Below are positions 1-6,680 of a stretch of 39,597 nucleotides of DNA, piece after piece. The DNA is from a virus. The stretch spans positions 1-39,597 of the IMG/VR virus record IMGVR_UViG_3300027659_000001; one strand, 5' to 3'. The first letter of the stretch is position 1. Every line of letters begins with the position of its first letter. The position numbers and the translations under genes are program-made. Under the pieces are notes generated by a model that worked only from the letters and a program-made list of their open reading frames with translations, was not told the origin of the DNA and ran no database searches.

Positions 1-127
1 ATGGTAAGGTGGCTAGTTAATCATTATCTATCAGAACTTAAGCCTGATGGCAACGGGGGACATAACCTAGAGGGACGCATTACCCGATTGGAAACCCGTA
101 TTGACCAAATTTATATGCTCCTTAGTA
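1..127. repeat. Terminal direct repeat, left copy
   Basis: The first 127 bases are identical to the last 127 bases (39471-39597). The repeat lies inside a reading frame that is continuous across the junction, so the two ends are the same locus of a circular molecule. A length of exactly 127 equals a common maximum k-mer of de Bruijn assemblers, so it is most simply an assembly overlap marking circular closure rather than a biological terminal repeat. Confidence 0.95.
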
Positions 128-138
128 ATAGGGATTAG
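1..138 (+). CDS. Small membrane-anchored coiled-coil protein, C-terminal part (gene spans circular junction)
   Basis: This is the end of a 67-residue gene that starts at 39405 and runs through the circular junction; the frame stays open from the first base to the TAG at 136-138. The full protein begins MTPTDWAALAVAIS, has one N-terminal membrane helix (about residues 5-30, partly in the other piece), then a short Gly/Asn linker and a heptad-like helix (EGRITRLETRIDQIYMLL). Small anchored coiled-coil proteins of this shape often sit beside lysis genes in actinobacteriophages, but their role is not settled. The last 38 bases overlap the secreted protein gene that starts at 101 in another frame. 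A holin accessory or spanin-like role is only a guess. Confidence 0.75.
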   Translation: MVRWLVNHYLSELKPDGNGGHNLEGRITRLETRIDQIYMLLSNRD

Positions 139-1372
139 TCTACTCTTTATACCAACTCCTGCTAGTGCAGAAGATGTAATCATTAATCTTGATGCTACAA
201 CTGCCTATGTAGATGTAGTGGTTCAAGTAGATACAACAACAGCCTACACAATTACTACTACTACTGGACCACGATTTGAAGTAGTTGACTCAGTAACAGT
301 AGAGCGTGTGTCTTGGGTAGATTCTTGGATTACTTTATATCGTGGTATAGCAGTTGATAGTGGAACAGTAATTGCTCAAGATGATGACAGCAACCATAAC
401 TCTCAAACTAATTATTATGCATCACGCCTTAGTGGAATACTAAACGCTGATACCTATACGATTCGTGCTACATCATACGATTATATAGTTGCTGGTCAAA
501 GACCAATAGGAACTTATACTTTAAGTAGTGGTTTGATACCACCACCAGTAGATACAAATACTGTAGTGGTAGATACAGGTACTGTTGTAGTTGATACAAA
601 TACAGTAGTGGTTGATACCAATACAGTAACAGTTGATGGAACTACTGCAACGGTAGATACATCCACAGTCCCAACCAATATTCCAGAACCCACATCTCCA
701 GTTCAGCCACCGCTGCCAGAAACTGGGCCAATTCTAATAATGCCTCCATTTGATATCCCCCAAGAAATTATTGTTGTTGAAGAGATTATACCAGAAGAAC
801 TTCCCCCAGTGGAAGTCATTGAAGATATACCTGTGATAGAAGACCTTCCAGATATACCTGAAGAAATTATTGAAGTAATAGAAGATTTACCTATAGAAGA
901 AGTTGTAATAGATGAAGAACCAATTACCATTGAAGAGGCAGTAGCAGACATAATTGCTGAGGCTGAGGCTAACGGTGAGGCTATTACTACAGAGGATATG
1001 GAAGAGGCTGGCATTACCCTTGCTGACCTACCTGCTGATACACCTGTCCAACTAGATAATGGTGTAGTCATTGAGGCTGGCACAGTAGTAGCCCTACAGT
1101 TATTAGAAAGTCCAGCAGAGTTAATTTCTGCAATCTTTGATAATCCAGCAGAGGTATTTACTGCTCTCTCAAACATAGGTGCTGATATGTCTGAAGAAGA
1201 AAGAACAGAATCAGAGAATACAATCATTGCTTCCGTTATTGCTACTCAGGCTGCTGTTAATGCAGTAGCCGTAACCTCCGCTGCTAGAACAGCCACACCT
1301 ACACCTACAAGTGGAGGTACTAGCCTGCCATCAAATGACAACATTAAGTTATACAAAAGGAGAAAACCTTGA
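101..1372 (+). CDS. Secreted protein with PPC-like domain and repeat/acidic tail
   Basis: The protein has 423 residues and starts at TTG with a weak GGA upstream. It opens with a typical signal peptide (MTKFICSLVIGISLLF, cleavage after PTPASA near residue 23). Residues about 38-145 resemble a bacterial pre-peptidase C-terminal (PPC) beta-sandwich: WITLYRG, then AQDDDS, then DTYTIRATSY and GTYTLSSG. Residues about 150-190 are short repeats of the type VVVDTNTV. Residues about 200-290 are rich in Pro, Glu and Ile (for example VIEDLPDIPEEI). The C-terminus is helical, Ala-rich, and ends in basic residues; no sortase motif is visible. No catalytic domain is seen. It lies between two small membrane genes in the lysis region. 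It might act on the host surface, perhaps as an adhesin, in superinfection exclusion or in release. Function unknown. Confidence 0.8.
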   Translation: MTKFICSLVIGISLLFIPTPASAEDVIINLDATTAYVDVVVQVDTTTAYTITTTTGPRFEVVDSVTVERVSWVDSWITLYRGIAVDSGTVIAQDDDSNHNSQTNYYASRLSGILNADTYTIRATSYDYIVAGQRPIGTYTLSSGLIPPPVDTNTVVVDTGTVVVDTNTVVVDTNTVTVDGTTATVDTSTVPTNIPEPTSPVQPPLPETGPILIMPPFDIPQEIIVVEEIIPEELPPVEVIEDIPVIEDLPDIPEEIIEVIEDLPIEEVVIDEEPITIEEAVADIIAEAEANGEAITTEDMEEAGITLADLPADTPVQLDNGVVIEAGTVVALQLLESPAELISAIFDNPAEVFTALSNIGADMSEEERTESENTIIASVIATQAAVNAVAVTSAARTATPTPTSGGTSLPSNDNIKLYKRRKP

Positions 1373-1536
1373 AAGTACTAAAAGATATGGTCCAACAACT
1401 ATGGACCTTACTAGGTATGTTTATTGCTTGGGTTGTATTGACTGGCTCTGCTAAGACTGTAGTTGGTTATGCAATTATATTAACCTTAATAGTCTGGGCT
1501 ATTACTTATCCATTGCGAAACTCTAACGATGAGTAA
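1369..1536 (+). CDS. Two-helix small membrane protein, holin-like
   Basis: The protein has 55 residues with a TTG start at 1369, chosen because an AAAGGAGA ribosome site lies six bases upstream and the start overlaps the previous stop. Two hydrophobic segments are visible: about residues 11-25 (LWTLLGMFIAWVVL) and 33-48 (VVGYAIILTLIVWAI), with a short turn between them and a charged tail (RNSNDE). This is the build of a class II holin. It sits upstream of the endolysin gene and may form the membrane lesion together with, or instead of, the holin-like protein at 2142. No sequence family was recognised. Confidence 0.7.
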   Translation: MKVLKDMVQQLWTLLGMFIAWVVLTGSAKTVVGYAIILTLIVWAITYPLRNSNDE

Positions 1537-1627
1537 TGATATTGATTGGGAACACCAGAATAAATTAAGACAACAATGGCTAATGGATAATCCAGAGGCT
1601 GAATACCAGGGATGGATGTCAATATGA
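1529..1627 (+). CDS. 32-residue hypothetical peptide in lysis operon
   Basis: The reading frame begins ATGAGTAATGATATTG, overlaps the end of the previous gene by 8 bases, and ends TGA inside an ATGA that also holds the proposed endolysin start at 1624. The peptide (MSNDIDWEHQNKLRQQ and so on) is hydrophilic and rich in Trp and Gln, with no recognisable domain. The tight overlaps on both sides suggest it is translated, perhaps to couple translation into the endolysin gene, but it could be a chance frame. Confidence 0.4.
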   Translation: MSNDIDWEHQNKLRQQWLMDNPEAEYQGWMSI

Positions 1628-2130
1628 ATGCAAAGAAAGCAACACCTGCTGCAATAGCAGTACTACGTCAAGCAACAGCAATCAAACCAACAAGAAAAAA
1701 ACTATCAGATGGTTTACTACCATCTGCTGCTCATATGAAAGCAAGCCCAACCTCTGACCATAACACAGGGTATGCAGTTGATTTAACTCACGACCCTAAG
1801 AATGGTATTGACTGTGTTGAAATATTTGAGAAGTTAAAAGAAGATGCAAGGGTTAAGTACCTAATATTTCAGGGAAAGATTTGGTCTAAAGAAAAGGCTA
1901 AAGAAGGCAACCGTACTTATACTGGCAGTAATCAACACAATAAACATTTACATATTTCCATTAACGATGGGTCAGGAAATGACACATCACCTTGGTTTTG
2001 GTGGATGAATCAACCTAATCCATTGGCAATATTAGTTGCATCTATTACATCAGTACCAGCAAAGAAACCTTATCCAGTAGTAAAACCTCTAGTTTGTACC
2101 TGTTGTAAGGTGCATAGTAATACCAAATAA
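1624..2130 (+). CDS. Peptidase M15-type endolysin
   Basis: This is a peptidoglycan peptidase of the M15 (VanY/D-Ala-D-Ala carboxypeptidase-like) fold, which cleaves peptide cross-links or stems in the wall. With the 1624 start it has 168 residues. The zinc motif is visible as SDHNTGYAVDLTH (His46, Asp53) and NKHLHIS (His108 and His110). An in-frame ATG at 1612 is also open, but an AGGGATGG site at 1609-1616 is well spaced only for 1624, and 1624 forms an ATGA overlap with the preceding small frame. No signal peptide is present, so access to the wall would need a holin. The C-terminal tail carries an unusual CTCCK cluster. No separate cell-wall-binding domain is seen. Confidence 0.85.
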   Translation: MNAKKATPAAIAVLRQATAIKPTRKKLSDGLLPSAAHMKASPTSDHNTGYAVDLTHDPKNGIDCVEIFEKLKEDARVKYLIFQGKIWSKEKAKEGNRTYTGSNQHNKHLHISINDGSGNDTSPWFWWMNQPNPLAILVASITSVPAKKPYPVVKPLVCTCCKVHSNTK

Positions 2131-2141
2131 AGGAGCAATAA

Positions 2142-2330
2142 ATGAACGAACAGTTCAAGCAAGTAGTAATAAGTTGGTTCCGAGCATCAGCAGCAGCGGT
2201 AGTTGCACTGTATGTAACTGGAATTACAGACCCTAAGCAACTAGGTGCAGCCGCACTAGCAGGACTTGCAGGCCCAGTTCTTAAATGGTTAGACCCATCA
2301 GCCACACAGTTTGGTCGTGGCAGCGAGTAG
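2142..2330 (+). CDS. Holin, actinophage type
   Basis: The protein has 62 residues and is preceded by a clear AAAGGAG. Two hydrophobic stretches are visible: FRASAAAVVALYVTG and LGAAALAGLAGPVLKWL, separated by the turn ITDPKQ. It ends WLDPSATQFGRGSE. The order, the DPK turn and the WLDPS ending match small holins often found directly after endolysin genes in actinobacteriophages. It would form the inner-membrane lesion that releases the M15 enzyme. It is the last gene before the 2347 terminator. Confidence 0.8.
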   Translation: MNEQFKQVVISWFRASAAAVVALYVTGITDPKQLGAAALAGLAGPVLKWLDPSATQFGRGSE

Positions 2331-2346
2331 TTGTAAATAAAAGAAT

Positions 2347-2386
2347 CCCCCGCCCAGTATTACTACTGGAGCGGGGGTCTTTTTTG
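2347..2386 (+). terminator. Strong rho-independent terminator between convergent operons
   Basis: CCCCCGC plus CCAGTA (2347-2359) pairs with TACTGG plus GCGGGGG (2364-2377) with one bulged A and a four-base loop, followed by TC and a run of six Ts. It ends the plus-strand late/lysis transcript. The A-rich flank on the left (AAAAGAA) gives a weaker T tract for the opposite strand. The minus-strand early operon ends just to the right at 2406, so it may serve both directions. Confidence 0.95.
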
Positions 2387-2405
2387 TTTTCTAAGCAGTT
2401 CCCCT

Positions 2406-2789
2406 CTACTTAGCCAACTCTTGTATTACTTGCAGGATTTTATCTGGTTGTATCAGATAACCCTTTGACGGATTGGGTGGTATGTTACATGTAATTGGGT
2501 GTCCATATAAAGTAACTGCATGTTTAAGATGTTCTATAGGTACTATCAATACGCTTCCTTCTAATACAAATGCCCAGTATGCAGCCTTACTTACAGATAT
2601 ACCAGATGGATACCACTCTTCATTATTATGTGACCAGCATACAGTTTCTATATATAAGTTACTCGTATTTCTCCATTTAAGGTCTGTCTTAACTTCAATA
2701 GTTTTGCCCTTGGTAAGGAGTTGATTGACTAAGGATTCTCCCTCATGCCCAACTGATAGGTCTAAATCAAAATCAGATAGTTTACTCAT
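2406..2789 (-). CDS. PD-(D/E)XK superfamily nuclease-like protein
   Basis: The protein has 127 residues starting MSKLSDFDLDLS at 2789, overlapping the upstream WhiB gene by eight bases (ATGAGTAA). A longer in-frame start at 2831 exists but would lie deep in the WhiB gene. The core HEGESLVNQLL, then KTIEVKTDLKWRNTSNLYIE, then PSGISVSKAAYW is the pattern of small phage nucleases in which Glu and the EVK motif hold the metal. Such proteins act as resolvase-like or DNA-processing nucleases. This is the last gene of the early operon. Confidence 0.7.
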   Translation of the reverse strand: MSKLSDFDLDLSVGHEGESLVNQLLTKGKTIEVKTDLKWRNTSNLYIETVCWSHNNEEWYPSGISVSKAAYWAFVLEGSVLIVPIEHLKHAVTLYGHPITCNIPPNPSKGYLIQPDKILQVIQELAK

Positions 2790-3066
2790 AGTTATTATTA
2801 AATACAGAAGCAGGAACAACTGTCTTACCAATTATTCCACGTTTACTTCTATATTTATCCCTTTCTTTTTTGGTAGTGGCACCCCAAATTCCTTCAACTA
2901 AATTTTCAATTGCATAGTTAAAACATTGGATTTGCACTGGACAAGTATTGCATAATTTTTTAATATAATCAAGGTTGGGATAGTTACCTTTTTCTTCAGT
3001 GAAGAATATTTCTACATCAATACCAGTGCATGCTGGTACATCTTTCCATACTGGATAGTCAATCAA
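2782..3066 (-). CDS. WhiB-family iron-sulfur transcription regulator
   Basis: The protein has 94 residues. The four iron-sulfur cysteines are visible as Cys13, Cys39, Cys42 and Cys48 (PACTG, LCNTCPVQIQC), followed by the WhiB turn GIWGATT at 59-65 (usual form GxWGGTT) and a basic C-terminus (KKERDKYRSKRG). The start is TTG at 3066, supported by GGAGG nine bases upstream; no ATG gives the family's N-terminus. WhiB proteins bind the host principal sigma factor and DNA and are confined to Actinobacteria and their phages, so this gene points to the host. Phage WhiB proteins can repress host genes; that role is inferred here. It overlaps the nuclease gene downstream. Confidence 0.92.
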   Translation of the reverse strand: MIDYPVWKDVPACTGIDVEIFFTEEKGNYPNLDYIKKLCNTCPVQIQCFNYAIENLVEGIWGATTKKERDKYRSKRGIIGKTVVPASVFNNNYE

Positions 3067-3071
3067 AACTT

Positions 3072-3233
3072 TTATCCTCCCGTTGAGTAGAAACCACTTC
3101 CTTTAAAATGTACTGGTATAGAGGACCATATACGAGTCATAAGATTTCCGCAAGAGGCACAGAATGGTGCAGCAGAATCATTTGTTTCTTGTACTTTAGT
3201 ACATATCTTGCACTCGAAATCATAGTAAGGCAT
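3072..3233 (-). CDS. FmdB-family zinc ribbon protein
   Basis: The protein has 53 residues, starting MPYYDFECKICTKV. It shows the FmdB pattern: an N-terminal Y-x-F-x-C-x-x-C, a second CASC knuckle, and the family's ending VHFKGSGFYSTGG. FmdB-like zinc ribbons are putative regulatory proteins, common in actinobacteria and their phages; their biochemical role is uncertain. The ATG overlaps the upstream stop as TAATG. The GGAGG that serves the WhiB start lies at its 3' end, so the two genes are translationally linked. Confidence 0.88.
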   Translation of the reverse strand: MPYYDFECKICTKVQETNDSAAPFCASCGNLMTRIWSSIPVHFKGSGFYSTGG

Positions 3234-3472
3234 TACATACAATCCATTCCTATATCATCTATTGGTGTGGGTAGGGTTACCAATGAGCCACAATCTACAC
3301 ACTCACCATCTAAAAAGTAAAATGCTATCTCGCCAGATTCAAAGGCTACTATTGCTGTAAATAATTGTGAACCACATACACAGATATCTCCAATGGGATG
3401 ACCACGTAAATCCATAGCATTGGTGTAATCTTTTTGAAATAAATCTTTTATTTCTTTAGGCTCTTGTGTCAT
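3233..3472 (-). CDS. Small cysteine-pair protein, hypothetical
   Basis: The protein has 79 residues starting MTQEPKEIKDLF. Two cysteine pairs (CVC and CVDC, about 26 residues apart) flank a beta-rich stretch, which suggests a zinc ribbon. The start at 3472 overlaps the upstream sigma-like gene by 17 bases; in-frame ATGs further upstream at 3484 and 3517 are possible but lie deeper in that gene, and no start has a strong ribosome site. The gene ends in TAATG shared with the FmdB gene. No family was recognised. Confidence 0.65.
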   Translation of the reverse strand: MTQEPKEIKDLFQKDYTNAMDLRGHPIGDICVCGSQLFTAIVAFESGEIAFYFLDGECVDCGSLVTLPTPIDDIGMDCM

Positions 3473-4124
3473 CTTCTTCTTCATCTTGTTCTTTATCCAC
3501 GAGATTATCTGTATCATTAAACGACCTCCAACCTCCTAGTATTCTGATTAAAGAATTAATTGCACGGTTAACTCTCATGCGTGCACCATCAGCAGAGGTA
3601 TTTAATTCTTTACCAAGTTCTGTCCACTCGCAATTTTCTATTGTAAATTTTAATCTTAAAATATTTTGTTTGGCCTCTGGCAACTGGTTGAATGCTTTTT
3701 CTATATCTGACCTAAGTACTAGCCAGTTAGTTCCATCTGTAACCTCACCTGATTTACCAAACTGAAAGTTAAGGTCTTGTATCTTGCTTGGTATCTCATA
3801 ACTATCTGCCAAAATAGATGGAAGAAATGCTTCAATAACTGATGGGTCATAGTAATAAAGGTCAACCATATCGTAGCCAAACTTACGGGCTTTTTCTTTT
3901 TCACAATAAGTTATGGCTGCATTGCGTAATGATTTAGCAATAAGTTTTTCTTTATCTTTAGGTGGTAACTTAGACCACTCTGTATATTTATTTGGATGTG
4001 TAACAAACCAAAGCCATAAGATTTGTCTTATATCTGCAGGCTCAATTATAGAATATTTTCTGGCGTATTCCATGCCAAGGGTGGACACAAGCAAATCATA
4101 TTCCTGTACCCACGCCTCAGTCAT
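3456..4124 (-). CDS. Sigma-70-like RNA polymerase sigma factor
   Basis: The protein has 222 residues. The N-terminal third (DIRQILWLWF and LIAKSLRNAAITYCEKEKARK) resembles sigma region 2. The segment around residues 145-200 (AFNQLPEAKQNILRLKF, then WTELGKELNTSADGARMRVNRAI) is a region 4 helix-turn-helix of the kind that reads the -35 box. The C-terminus is very acidic (DKEQDEEEDDTR). It probably directs host RNA polymerase to phage promoters, alongside the WhiB protein two genes downstream; no phage RNA polymerase is seen. The middle part is divergent, so an anti-sigma or sigma-mimic role cannot be excluded. A three-base gap separates it from the upstream gene. Confidence 0.78.
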   Translation of the reverse strand: MTEAWVQEYDLLVSTLGMEYARKYSIIEPADIRQILWLWFVTHPNKYTEWSKLPPKDKEKLIAKSLRNAAITYCEKEKARKFGYDMVDLYYYDPSVIEAFLPSILADSYEIPSKIQDLNFQFGKSGEVTDGTNWLVLRSDIEKAFNQLPEAKQNILRLKFTIENCEWTELGKELNTSADGARMRVNRAINSLIRILGGWRSFNDTDNLVDKEQDEEEDDTRA

Positions 4125-4127
4125 TAG

Positions 4128-4409
4128 TTAATCTGTGCCTTCCCACTGTCCTCTTTGTACCAATAGTCCTATTATTGCATAGTTAGCCAGGTCTATAAGG
4201 GTATCTTCTATTGATTCAAAATTGGGCGTGGCGCTTTTATCAGCCAAGTTATTTAACCTAGCCAACTTATCATACATTCTTACACGCAGCCCATTCATAG
4301 CCCCACCAGGGGCAAGGGCTATATTCAGAGGACCATAGTCCTCTTGCTTCTTCATCATAATACTACGCAACTCATTAAGTATTACATCAACATCACTCGG
4401 ATTTTTCAT
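4128..4409 (-). CDS. MazG/Nmad1-like (DUF1599-type) nucleotide protein
   Basis: The protein has 93 residues. The pattern KKQEDYGPLN, then GLRVRMYDKLARLNNL, then NFESIEDTLIDLANYAIIGLL matches the all-alpha nucleotide modification-associated / MazG-like family. Acidic residues in the ED-Y-G and ED-x-x-x-D-L-A-N helices would hold magnesium in such pyrophosphatase-like folds. Related phage proteins are linked to nucleotide pools or modified bases, but no partner modification enzyme is seen here. It overlaps the upstream gene by 17 bases. Confidence 0.72.
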   Translation of the reverse strand: MKNPSDVDVILNELRSIMMKKQEDYGPLNIALAPGGAMNGLRVRMYDKLARLNNLADKSATPNFESIEDTLIDLANYAIIGLLVQRGQWEGTD

Positions 4410-4704
4410 CTAACATCCTATTCATATGTATATCAAACTCTTCCATTGCTGCTTGAACTGCTATCTCATTACTAATAACTGCTCCTTGCCCATTGCTACT
4501 TGCTAATAATATTATACCTAACATTGTTAACATTTGTTTTGCATCTTCTGGCTCTTCATCTATTCTTAAATAGATATCTCTTAATGCATTTAAAATATCT
4601 AATCCTTGCTCGTCAGATACTGCTATGCCAACTAATTTTTTATTAGACTTTACGTGCTTCCAAAAATCTTCAGGATTGTCCCAAACATTTTCTGATTCGC
4701 TCAT
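4393..4704 (-). CDS. Hypothetical helical protein
   Basis: The protein has 103 residues, starting MSESENVWDNPEDFW. It looks mostly helical and acidic, with a hydrophobic stretch (MLTMLGIILLASS, about 60-72) that is short for a membrane helix and more likely a buried helix. It overlaps the TOPRIM gene by 35 bases and the MazG-like gene by 17, which supports a real gene in the operon. No family recognised. Confidence 0.65.
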   Translation of the reverse strand: MSESENVWDNPEDFWKHVKSNKKLVGIAVSDEQGLDILNALRDIYLRIDEEPEDAKQMLTMLGIILLASSNGQGAVISNEIAVQAAMEEFDIHMNRMLDEKSE

Positions 4705-5305
4705 CTATCCACTCCTTTCCTTCTTGTACTATGATGCTATTAACATCATGTCCTTCTGGCATTTGCAATAAGTTAACATTGTGTAGTTCTCTGCTTAATC
4801 TTTTACCAAACTCTAAGCCAGCATTATCACCATCTGCTAATACAATTACTGTTTCAAAATCATCCAGTATTTTTGCATAGTATGGTCTCCAATTATTAAC
4901 TCCAGGTATACCAACTGATGGGTGCCCTGTCTTGACTGACAGAACAACTGTGTCTAGTTCACCTTCGGTTACACATATATAACTACCTGCTGTTAATACT
5001 ACTTGTGCATTAAACATTGTAGTCTTAGCCCCAGGCATACCCATATACTTAGCATCGTCATGGTTGTTGATACTTCTAAATCTTATATCAACTACACCTG
5101 ATGGTGTAATGTAAGGGATTGCTAATCTATTTTTGTAAGTCTCATGCCCTGGTAATGGGTCTGCTACTACACCTAGATTAAAACTTCTGCCCTCTTCTAC
5201 CGATAGATGCCGAGTTGAAAGATACTCTTCCGCTAGATGCAGGTCCTTTGCGTACTGGTCTGTTGCCTGCAAGAGATATGCTCTCTGCGAATTTGATAGC
5301 CTCAA
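4670..5305 (-). CDS. DNA primase, catalytic TOPRIM half
   Basis: The protein has 211 residues. The TOPRIM core is clear: ICVTEGELDTVVL (catalytic Glu), GIPGVNNWRPYY, and TVIVLADGDNAGLEFGKRL (metal-binding DGD). The N-terminal LAEEYLSTRHLSVEEGRSF matches the segment that precedes TOPRIM in phage primases. It makes RNA primers at the fork with the CHC2 half encoded upstream and the helicase. The start is TTG at 5305, preceded by a GGAGG with eight-base spacing that lies inside the CHC2 gene, so it is probably initiated independently in a +1 frame relative to that gene. The two genes overlap by 128 bases. Confidence 0.9.
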   Translation of the reverse strand: MRLSNSQRAYLLQATDQYAKDLHLAEEYLSTRHLSVEEGRSFNLGVVADPLPGHETYKNRLAIPYITPSGVVDIRFRSINNHDDAKYMGMPGAKTTMFNAQVVLTAGSYICVTEGELDTVVLSVKTGHPSVGIPGVNNWRPYYAKILDDFETVIVLADGDNAGLEFGKRLSRELHNVNLLQMPEGHDVNSIIVQEGKEWIDERIRKCLGQS

Positions 5306-5519
5306 TATAATTACCTCCTTCTTTGTACATTATTAAATCGTATACGTCACCTTGTGCTTCACAGCCAAAACATTTAAATCTATTTTGTTCATAATTAACG
5401 GCTGATGATGCGTGTTTATCTCCGTGAAATGGGCATTTCATTTTGCGCCAACCATGCCCCACTGATGGCAGGGTGGCGCCTACATGTACTAAGTAGGCAG
5501 ATACATCATGTTTGTCCAT
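5178..5519 (-). CDS. DNA primase, CHC2 zinc-finger half
   Basis: The protein has 113 residues. The CHC2 zinc finger is visible as CPFHGDKHASS (Cys29, His32) and FKCFGCEAQGDVYD (Cys50, Cys53), the template-recognition domain of bacterial primases. After about residue 75 the protein runs into a low-complexity basic tail (NRPVRKGPASSGRV) that overlaps, in another frame, the conserved start of the TOPRIM protein. The start ATG has AGGA six bases upstream and overlaps the resolvase gene by 14 bases. Together with the next gene it forms a split primase. Confidence 0.9.
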   Translation of the reverse strand: MDKHDVSAYLVHVGATLPSVGHGWRKMKCPFHGDKHASSAVNYEQNRFKCFGCEAQGDVYDLIMYKEGGNYIEAIKFAESISLAGNRPVRKGPASSGRVSFNSASIGRRGQKF

Positions 5520-5847
5520 TAATTTTCCTAATTAATTCTATCCATATTTTTGCTGGCATTGTTGCATACCATTCTCCTACATCTCCTTTGCCTATTCGTT
5601 TGTGTATTATTACACCTGTCCACGCTTTATCATTATGTATTTCTATTTCTAACTCTTTTACCCATGCGGATAGGTCTAACTTTTTGTGGTTTTTTACTTC
5701 TATTACTACTCCATTAACTCCTGCTATATCTCCTTTGTCTAGGTGTGCACCTGCAATCCTGCGTTCTACATATGGGTACCATTTTTTTAACCAATTAACT
5801 ACATCTCGTTCTGCACTGGAACCCTTTGCTTTACTTGGATTACTCAC
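5506..5847 (-). CDS. Holliday junction resolvase-like PD-(D/E)XK nuclease
   Basis: The protein has 113 residues. The Hjc-like signature is complete: KGSSAERDVVNWL (Glu13), LDKGDIAG (Asp40), VVIEVKNHKKLDLSAWVKELE (Glu50 and Lys52), and a conserved GVIIHKRIGKG strand. These enzymes cut branched DNA, which phages need before packaging and in recombination. Its stop overlaps the CHC2 primase start, and its start overlaps the helicase stop by four bases, so it sits in the middle of the replication block. Confidence 0.85.
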   Translation of the reverse strand: MSNPSKAKGSSAERDVVNWLKKWYPYVERRIAGAHLDKGDIAGVNGVVIEVKNHKKLDLSAWVKELEIEIHNDKAWTGVIIHKRIGKGDVGEWYATMPAKIWIELIRKINGQT

Positions 5848-6662
5848 ATTAACTCCTCTTGATTAGATATATACCTAATCATAACGTCATCTAGATACAT
5901 AGATTCTGGATTGAATGCAAGAGTAACATAGTTATTACCTGTCTGGTCAGCCTTACCATAACGATTTTTAACTGCTGCTACACATAAGTAATTCATATCC
6001 CCTTGTTTCATCTGACCAATAGTTAATACCATCGCTGGTATCTGGTTAACTAAACCTTGGATTGATGAACGTGGTTGGCATGGACTGCCTTCATATCCTT
6101 CTTTAGTATGGTGTAATACAAGTAATGCTGCATTTGTATCTCTGGCTAGATACTTAAGTTCTTTCATGGCTGCACGCATACCACCAAACTCATCGTGTCC
6201 ATCCATTGCTATATCCATTAGGTTATCTACAACAATAAGTGCTGGACTTCTACCCCAAATGGTTTCGAATGCTGATACTTCTTCATCTAAATCTTTTAAT
6301 GTTGGGCTTGATTCAAAACACCAGAACAAATGATTGCCATTGGCTAATACTTCTTTTGCTTTTTCTGGTTGTCTTTTAATTAATTGTTCTGCTTGTTGCT
6401 GACTAATGTTGCCAGTCATAGCAATCAATCTCATTGCCATGGTATGTGCATTGGTATCTGCACTAAAGTAAAGAGTAGGTAATTTAGTTTTTGCTGCAAT
6501 TGCTAATGCAATTGATGACTTGCCTGCACCTGGGGTGCCTGCTATTACTGTCACCTCTGCTCTGCGTAATATCATTCCCGCATTTTCAAATACTTTAAAC
6601 ACAGCAGGTAATGGCTCACCACCTACATTAGTGTTGTTAACACTTCTTATTAATGTTTTCAT
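5844..6662 (-). CDS. DnaB-like replicative helicase (RecA-fold ATPase)
   Basis: The protein has 272 residues. Walker A is AGTPGAGKSS at 41-50 and Walker B is ALIVVDN at 141-147. The motif LLVLHHTKEG and the later loop around SSIQGLVNQIPAMVLTIGQM match DnaB/RepA-type hexameric helicases. It lacks the DnaB N-terminal domain, which is usual for small phage helicases. It would unwind the fork and recruit the split primase encoded next. An AAAGGAGAGAG ribosome site supports the start. A hairpin at 6681-6711 lies in its leader. Confidence 0.88.
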   Translation of the reverse strand: MKTLIRSVNNTNVGGEPLPAVFKVFENAGMILRRAEVTVIAGTPGAGKSSIALAIAAKTKLPTLYFSADTNAHTMAMRLIAMTGNISQQQAEQLIKRQPEKAKEVLANGNHLFWCFESSPTLKDLDEEVSAFETIWGRSPALIVVDNLMDIAMDGHDEFGGMRAAMKELKYLARDTNAALLVLHHTKEGYEGSPCQPRSSIQGLVNQIPAMVLTIGQMKQGDMNYLCVAAVKNRYGKADQTGNNYVTLAFNPESMYLDDVMIRYISNQEELM

Positions 6663-6680
6663 CTCTCTCCTTTAATATAA

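Noticed and set aside
1-127. True direct terminal repeat of the phage chromosome
   Set aside because: 127 bases is an assembler k-mer length and too short for typical phage terminal repeats; treated as circular overlap.
703-1227. 174-residue frame on the minus strand opposite the secreted protein
   Set aside because: Ser/Ile/Gly-rich low complexity; it mirrors the Pro/Glu repeat codons of the real gene and has no sensible ribosome site or context.
3108-3320. Plus-strand frame near the WhiB gene
   Set aside because: The opposite strand encodes a clear FmdB zinc ribbon (3072-3233) with overlapping neighbours; the plus frame has no support.
5178-5305. +1 programmed frameshift fusing the two primase halves
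   Set aside because: A GGAGG with a TTG at good spacing gives a simpler explanation by internal initiation; no slippery site stands out.
5405-5866. 153-residue plus-strand frame opposite primase and resolvase
   Set aside because: Both minus-strand genes show catalytic motifs; the plus frame is a shadow.
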